A stretch of DNA of 64,000 nucleotides, taken from positions 1,860,001-1,924,000 of the forward strand of contig JARUPY010000087.1 in NCBI GenBank assembly GCA_029817715.1, written 5' to 3'. Below the pieces are notes generated by a model that saw nothing but the letters and a program-made list of their open reading frames with translations, did not search any database and was not told the origin of the DNA. Source of the DNA: Melastoma dodecandrum. Taxonomy: Eukaryota > Streptophyta > Magnoliopsida > Myrtales > Melastomataceae. Position 1 is the stretch's first letter. Each line of letters starts with the position of its first letter. A program made the translations under genes and the position numbers. Shown piece after piece: positions 59,199-64,000 of the stretch.

Positions 59199-62100
59199 CT
59201 CTCTCTCCCCTCCTTTTTCCTTACATCAACTACTGGGGGGGAGGAGGTGCCCGGTTGGATGGAGAAACCCGCCGTGGCTGGGACTGTGCCTACTCGACTG
59301 CTTGGTTTACTTACCGAGTTTGGTTTCATGCGGGAATGGTGGTATGGGGGGGGGGGGGTTGTGAGATTTCTTTTAAAAGAGAACCATCCTAATTTTCTGC
59401 ATAATTTTTTTTTGTAACTAACTGTCCCAAACTACTGGTCCGTCCCTTTTTAAGTTTTTTACGACCTCGGCGAGAATGGCTGCCCCCACAAAACACCAAA
59501 CCAGGTTGATGAGGCTCATGCATTTTTACTCTCCTGCGAATGTCCACGTCAGCGAGTAGGTGTTAAGCTCATCTCGAGCGCCACTTAAAAATTGTTTGTT
59601 TAAGTAACAATATTCACGACAAAGTGAGTTCTTGCCACAGAAGACAGAGATGGACCTAGACAGACCAGACCAGAGCGAGCTACACCGGTAGGAGTCTCTC
59701 CTTTTAGTTTGTGCGAAACTCCCCCGCATAAGTCCTTCCTAGGAAACGAACTTCCCCCTCAAAATAACATAACTTGATGGTGAGATTTTACTCCGTACCT
59801 TTCTTCAATGATGGAAATGTTGAGAATCGCAATACGTCGGGAATATTAAACATGAGCGACAGAAATGTTTGGAGTGTAGTATTTAGTAATTAAATGAAAC
59901 AGATTGTATTCACGTAATAATATTTATAATTGAAAACTAAAACAACCTCAAACATATCTTAAGTTAGTCTTGTAGACCTGCTGTTATGGGTCATCTCTAG
60001 AAGAACCACCGCGGGCTCGTAGAACCTCCTGTGGGTTGTACTTGTAAAATATTATGGACCTTATCGTAGTACACCTACTGGGATTGGTAGACTTACTATA
60101 GCCCCCATCCAGGTAGACTTACTATGGCCAAGGTTCTCAAAATTGAGATCCTACGTAGGATAGAAAGGGGTCCGCCAGATCGTAACTCGCAGGATTGTAG
60201 ATGAAATTAAAAGAGTTTACAAAATTGTAATTTAAACACATATATGTATACGTACATGATATCAAATAATAAATCACATTAACATAAAGAAATAAGTCTT
60301 TCTCAGAATACTTACACTTAATGATTTTGGGATTGTTATCAACAGCAACGCCGTCCTCCTAACCCACATCATCCCCGGCTCCACAAGCATTTTTTAGAGT
60401 GTTGCACTTAAGTGCGGGTGAAGAACGTGAATATCTACCACTTCCATTTTCAGACATCCTTTTCTCAATATTAAACTTAAATTCCAATATATTAACAATA
60501 AACATCAGATCAAATCAACTAAAGAAAACCACCTTCATCAATATATAATAATGCTCACGGGGGCCAGCAGGGGTTACATCCACGGGAGTCAACATGGACT
60601 TTCTCTTGAAAAGCTAACTCTTCGATTTTGGGACTCTAATCATTGTCATCAATCTCTTATAAAACGCAACAAGTTCTTATCGAAAGAATGAAAAATCGAA
60701 ACAAAGACATTAACTCTAAATAAATAATTCACAAAAAGAAGCTTAAGTACACAAAAATATAGTCAGATACTTAAAAGACAATCTAAGTCTTTTAGAATTT
60801 TTGCATGATGTTTCATGTCCTTGAAATTATCCTAATGGTTGTATTTATAATGATCCACTGCAATAATTGCTGGTGGTTCGTGTTTGATTTGTGGATTGAA
60901 CTCCTTAATTTACAGGATGGTGAGGAGACGTGGGTGTTTGACAACCCAATGCCCGCCAGTTCTCGCTCCTTGACAACCCAGTGTTCGCTAGATGACTTTG
61001 CTTGCTTGCCTGATGGTGGGCCGTTGCTCGCTCACATCGTATGTTCGGCTAACTTTTTACACCTTGCATGGGCTTGGCTTCTTAGAATCCACCTTCCTGG
61101 AGCCAACCAGCATTCGGCCAAACCAATAGGAACCGACCAAGTCCATGTCTCAACTTTTTGCATTTAGTCTGTCTTTAACTCAACGAGCAAATTATTCGCA
61201 GTCGTCGTTCAGTGGGTTCAGTTCGTAATCGGACAGACAACGAGACCGCCGAAGCACGCGACCCCGGCCAATATAGTCAAAGTGCCGAAGCATGTGAATT
61301 CCTACTATCTCAATTCCGGAAAATGGAGCATATACTATGTCCTGTTCGGGAGTCTTGAATAATAATACATCTATATACAATTAGAAGCCAAGCATGCCCA
61401 GAGAAAACATTAACGGAGACGAAATCGCATGGATCCCAAGCGGGCCTTGAAGCCCAATTAATTCACAGGTGATAAAGCCCGGTATCGTGAAGCCCAAATT
61501 CTGATATTTGGGCCTCCATCAGGGAATGTTTGAGCCCACTTCAAGGGTCCGAGCCCATCTAAACAAAACAAGGGAGGTCGCGTTGCCGCAGACATATTCG
61601 ACTTGAAATTCCTAACTAATACTACTACTACTGCTCAAAGTTTTACTGCTTTTTCAATATATATTAAGAACGGGTCAAAACCTATCGGCTGCTTTATTTA
61701 TGAATCATGCAGTTTCTACGCATACGGTGGCGACATCCGGAGGTAATTTACAAGTCTTAAAGTTTGAAACTTCTTCCCTTAAGTTAGTAATATTGGCTCA
61801 CGTAGAAGCCTTTCGGAAACGAGTCGAATCGGATCCGGTTTTTGATCGAAAATTAATAAAAAATAAGGAGATAAAGAATTTAAGTGGTTCGGTCAATCGA
61901 CCTACGTTTACGGTGCGGAAAAGAATATTTCACTATAACAATAAAGTACAAACTTAGGTTGAAAACTAACTTAACCTTGAAGTGTTTTTCGTGTTTTTCC
62001 AACACATACCCTTTTTTTACCGCCGTACTCTTATATACCTAAAACGATTTGCTCTCTCTCATATGCCGCGAAATCCTAACAACTACCGTTAGACCTCGTA

Positions 62101-62210
62101 ATTAAAATGCAAAATCTCTAGCATGAATGTAAATTGTTATAGTGTGAAATCAAAATTCAAATCCAAGCACCCTTCATGACAAATGAAAACAATACGACGG
62201 ACCCCATCAG
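59199..62210. other. Sparse AT-rich intergenic region
   Basis: No gene is found. A G-run lies at 59346-59358, and GTAGACTTACTAT is repeated near 60090 and 60112. Several GCCCA/TGGGC boxes occur at 61440-61560. The frame at 60805-61167 has an unremarkable composition and no known motif. The region could hold distal promoter elements of the NAC gene. Confidence 0.4.
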
Positions 62211-62216
62211 TTTTTC

Positions 62217-62949
62217 CACGTGTCGACTTGCCAACTGGGGAGTTAATTTTAAACGCGTCCGAAAGTCGGCTTGGGGGGGGGGGGATTTGGATTTGGCCAA
62301 ACTCCGCTACGGAGACCATTCCAACCCAATTTTTCATGACCAAACTCGGAAAAATTATCATCATCAACGACATCACCCATGACGACACGTGTCGCCAGGT
62401 TGTGCTTGACCTTTGACGATAATTTCTCCCGCCCCATGAATTATCATGGTTGAACATGAGGCCCAGCGGAGGGATGATATCTGTGAACTTCCTGGAAGAT
62501 CAGATCAGATACGACCGCCACTTGTTCCTCCCTCTGCCGGTAGGATAAGGACGGCTCTGACCCCTCATCGGAAGGTTGAAAATGTTGGCTGCGCCGCGCT
62601 GCGTTCCATAACGTGTGACAAATGGATTCCTCTACGTAAGTATTTTTTTTAATTAATTATATATAGTCGTGTCATTGAATATATATTTTTTTAATTGGTG
62701 TATGCATTATCCACGTGATACACGGACGCCAATGCACATGTCCCCGATATACAAAGGACAAACAAAGACTATCAGACTCATTGTACGAGGTTTTTTTCCG
62801 CTCGTGAATTATGTAAATGCACGTCAATAATACAATATATGCAAGTTCAGTTCAATGCTTTTGTTTCATGATGTCATGTCAATGCAAGACTTAGTTATGT
62901 TTTACCTCCTCCCCCACCCCCACCCTGCTCTCTCTCTGCCTATATATAA
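62217..62949 (+). promoter_or_regulatory. Upstream region of the NAC gene: three CACGTG boxes and a TATA box
   Basis: CACGTG cores occur at 62217-62222, 62386-62391 (in the palindrome GACACGTGTC) and 62712-62717. A TATA box, TATATATAAA, lies at 62940-62949, about 120 bases upstream of the start codon at 63070. ACGTG boxes are bound by bZIP (ABF) and bHLH (MYC) factors. NAC019/055/072 genes are known to respond to ABA and jasmonate, so the boxes are consistent with the downstream gene. Regulation is inferred. Confidence 0.6.
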
Positions 62950-63069
62950 ACAAAGGTTCATTCCCTCTGTTACAAGGAGAGAGGAAGGGAAAAGAGAAGG
63001 GGGTTTCCTGAAGGGAGGGAGGAAGATATTCATCTTGATTGGCATCGAGGATTTTCAAAAGAGGCAGTG

Positions 63070-64000
63070 ATGGTTGTCCCCGAGAACGACCTGCTCGGAC
63101 AACTTAGCTTGCCGCCGGGATTTCGTTTCTACCCGACCGATGAGGAGCTCCTCGTGCAGTACCTGTGCAAGAAGGTTGCCGGGCACCATTTCAGCCTGCA
63201 GATCATCGGCGACATCGATCTTTACAAGTTCGATCCCTGGGACTTGCCAAGTAAGTTCCCCTATTTGTTAGTCGATGATTTCATCGATGTGTTTTGAACA
63301 CTTGGTCTTAGGAAATGGTTTGGTGCGGTGGTGGATGTGGATGCAGGCAAGGCTTTGTTCGGGGAAAAGGAGTGGTATTTCTTCAGTCCACTTGACAGGA
63401 AGTACCCGAATGGGTTGAGGCCGAACAGGGTTGCCGGGTCAGGGTACTGGAAGGCGACAGGGACCGATAAGGTTATCTCGACCGAGGGCAGAAGAGTGGG
63501 GATCAAGAAAGCACTGGTGTTTTACGTCGGAAAAGCCCCAAGAGGGACCAAGACCAATTGGATCATGCACGAGTATCGCCTCATCGAATCTTTCCGCAAG
63601 AGCGGAAGCTCAAAGGTGGAGCCATGTTCCAACTCGGTGCCCATCCTCTGATTTTGTTGGTGACGGATTGGGATGCTACTTCTTTTAAGTGCTAATCCGC
63701 GGTCTGTTTTCAAAAATTCATGTAGTTAGACGAGTGGGTGCTTTGCCGGATTTACAAGAAGAATGCCGGCTCGCTCAAACAATCCATATCGAGCAGCTCA
63801 AGCAAGGAACGCAGCCATGGGGATTCGTCCTCCTCCTCGTCCTTTAATGAAATGCTAGAATCATTCTCAGAGATCAACGACCAGCTGTTCTCCCTGCCCC
63901 AGATAAATTCCATGCCGTTGGAGCAACAGCAGGAGGATGAGAAGCCCAACAACATCCAGAACATAGGATCGGCCGGATTTGGTTGGTCCAGTAGACACGG
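63070..64000 (+). CDS. NAC transcription factor (NAC019/055/072 clade), 3' end cut by the window
   Basis: Exons are 63070-63250, 63347-63615 and 63726 to the edge. The protein starts [23 protein letters not shown] subdomains follow: [18 protein letters not shown] (A), [20 protein letters not shown] (B, joined across intron 1), [20 protein letters not shown] (C), [18 protein letters not shown] with [17 protein letters not shown] (C/D), and [10 protein letters not shown] plus [12 protein letters not shown] (D/E). The C-terminal part is Ser- and Gln-rich and continues beyond 64000. Members of this clade are ABA-, drought- and jasmonate-responsive regulators that act downstream of MYC2. Introns are at the conserved NAC positions. 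The start and frame are secure; the exact paralog (055 by position) is inferred. Confidence 0.95.

Noticed and set aside
60805..61167. 120-codon plus-strand open frame
   Set aside because: No start context, no family motif and no neighbouring exons; composition like the surrounding non-coding DNA.

Overview
This window is plant nuclear DNA, most likely from a eudicot. The genes carry many short GT-AG introns, the leaders are CT-rich, and the repeats are plant LTR retrotransposons. Nothing in the sequence fixes the species. I rebuilt the multi-exon genes by hand from splice sites, reading frame and family knowledge. For complete genes I tested the model by checking that summed exon lengths divide by three.

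Left gene block (1-12 kb). A glucuronosyltransferase-type GT14 gene (+) converges on a cyclin-dependent-kinase-like gene (-). The kinase keeps its exon layout but has an in-frame stop and several frameshifts, so I call it a pseudogene. It is divergent from a DUF616 (TOD1/MUCI70-like) glycosyltransferase-like gene (+).

Transposon block (13-34.4 kb). It holds a deleted Tnt1-type copia element with 5-bp target duplications (ATTTT). Next come an AT-rich, gene-free stretch with a Mutator-like MITE candidate and a nearly complete copia element (target duplication AATAC) with a scrambled gag. Last is a degenerate Tat/Ogre-like gypsy element that keeps gag, lacks pol and has a 3' minisatellite. A plastid trnW-like fragment lies next to its 3' end.

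Right gene block (35-64 kb). A partial unknown exon (-) is followed by a UBC25/26-type E2 ubiquitin-conjugating enzyme (+), a CTL1/CHER1-type choline-transporter-like protein (+), and an RCC1-repeat protein with an F-box-like N-terminus (+). An aluminium-induced (YGL/LRDR) protein (+) is convergent with BRX1, a Brix-domain 60S assembly factor (-). A 2.9-kb foldback element and about 5 kb of sparse sequence follow. A NAC019/055/072-type transcription factor (+) runs off the right edge.

From memory, the gene order matches the duplicated Arabidopsis blocks around AT3G15350-AT3G15500 and AT1G52890-AT1G53100. The genes are therefore neighbours by descent, not a functional cluster. The items most worth a second look are the foldback element with an unequally expanded tandem array, the kinase pseudogene in a conserved slot, the one-base frameshift in the CHER1-like gene, two GC-AG introns, and the gag-only gypsy element with its minisatellite.
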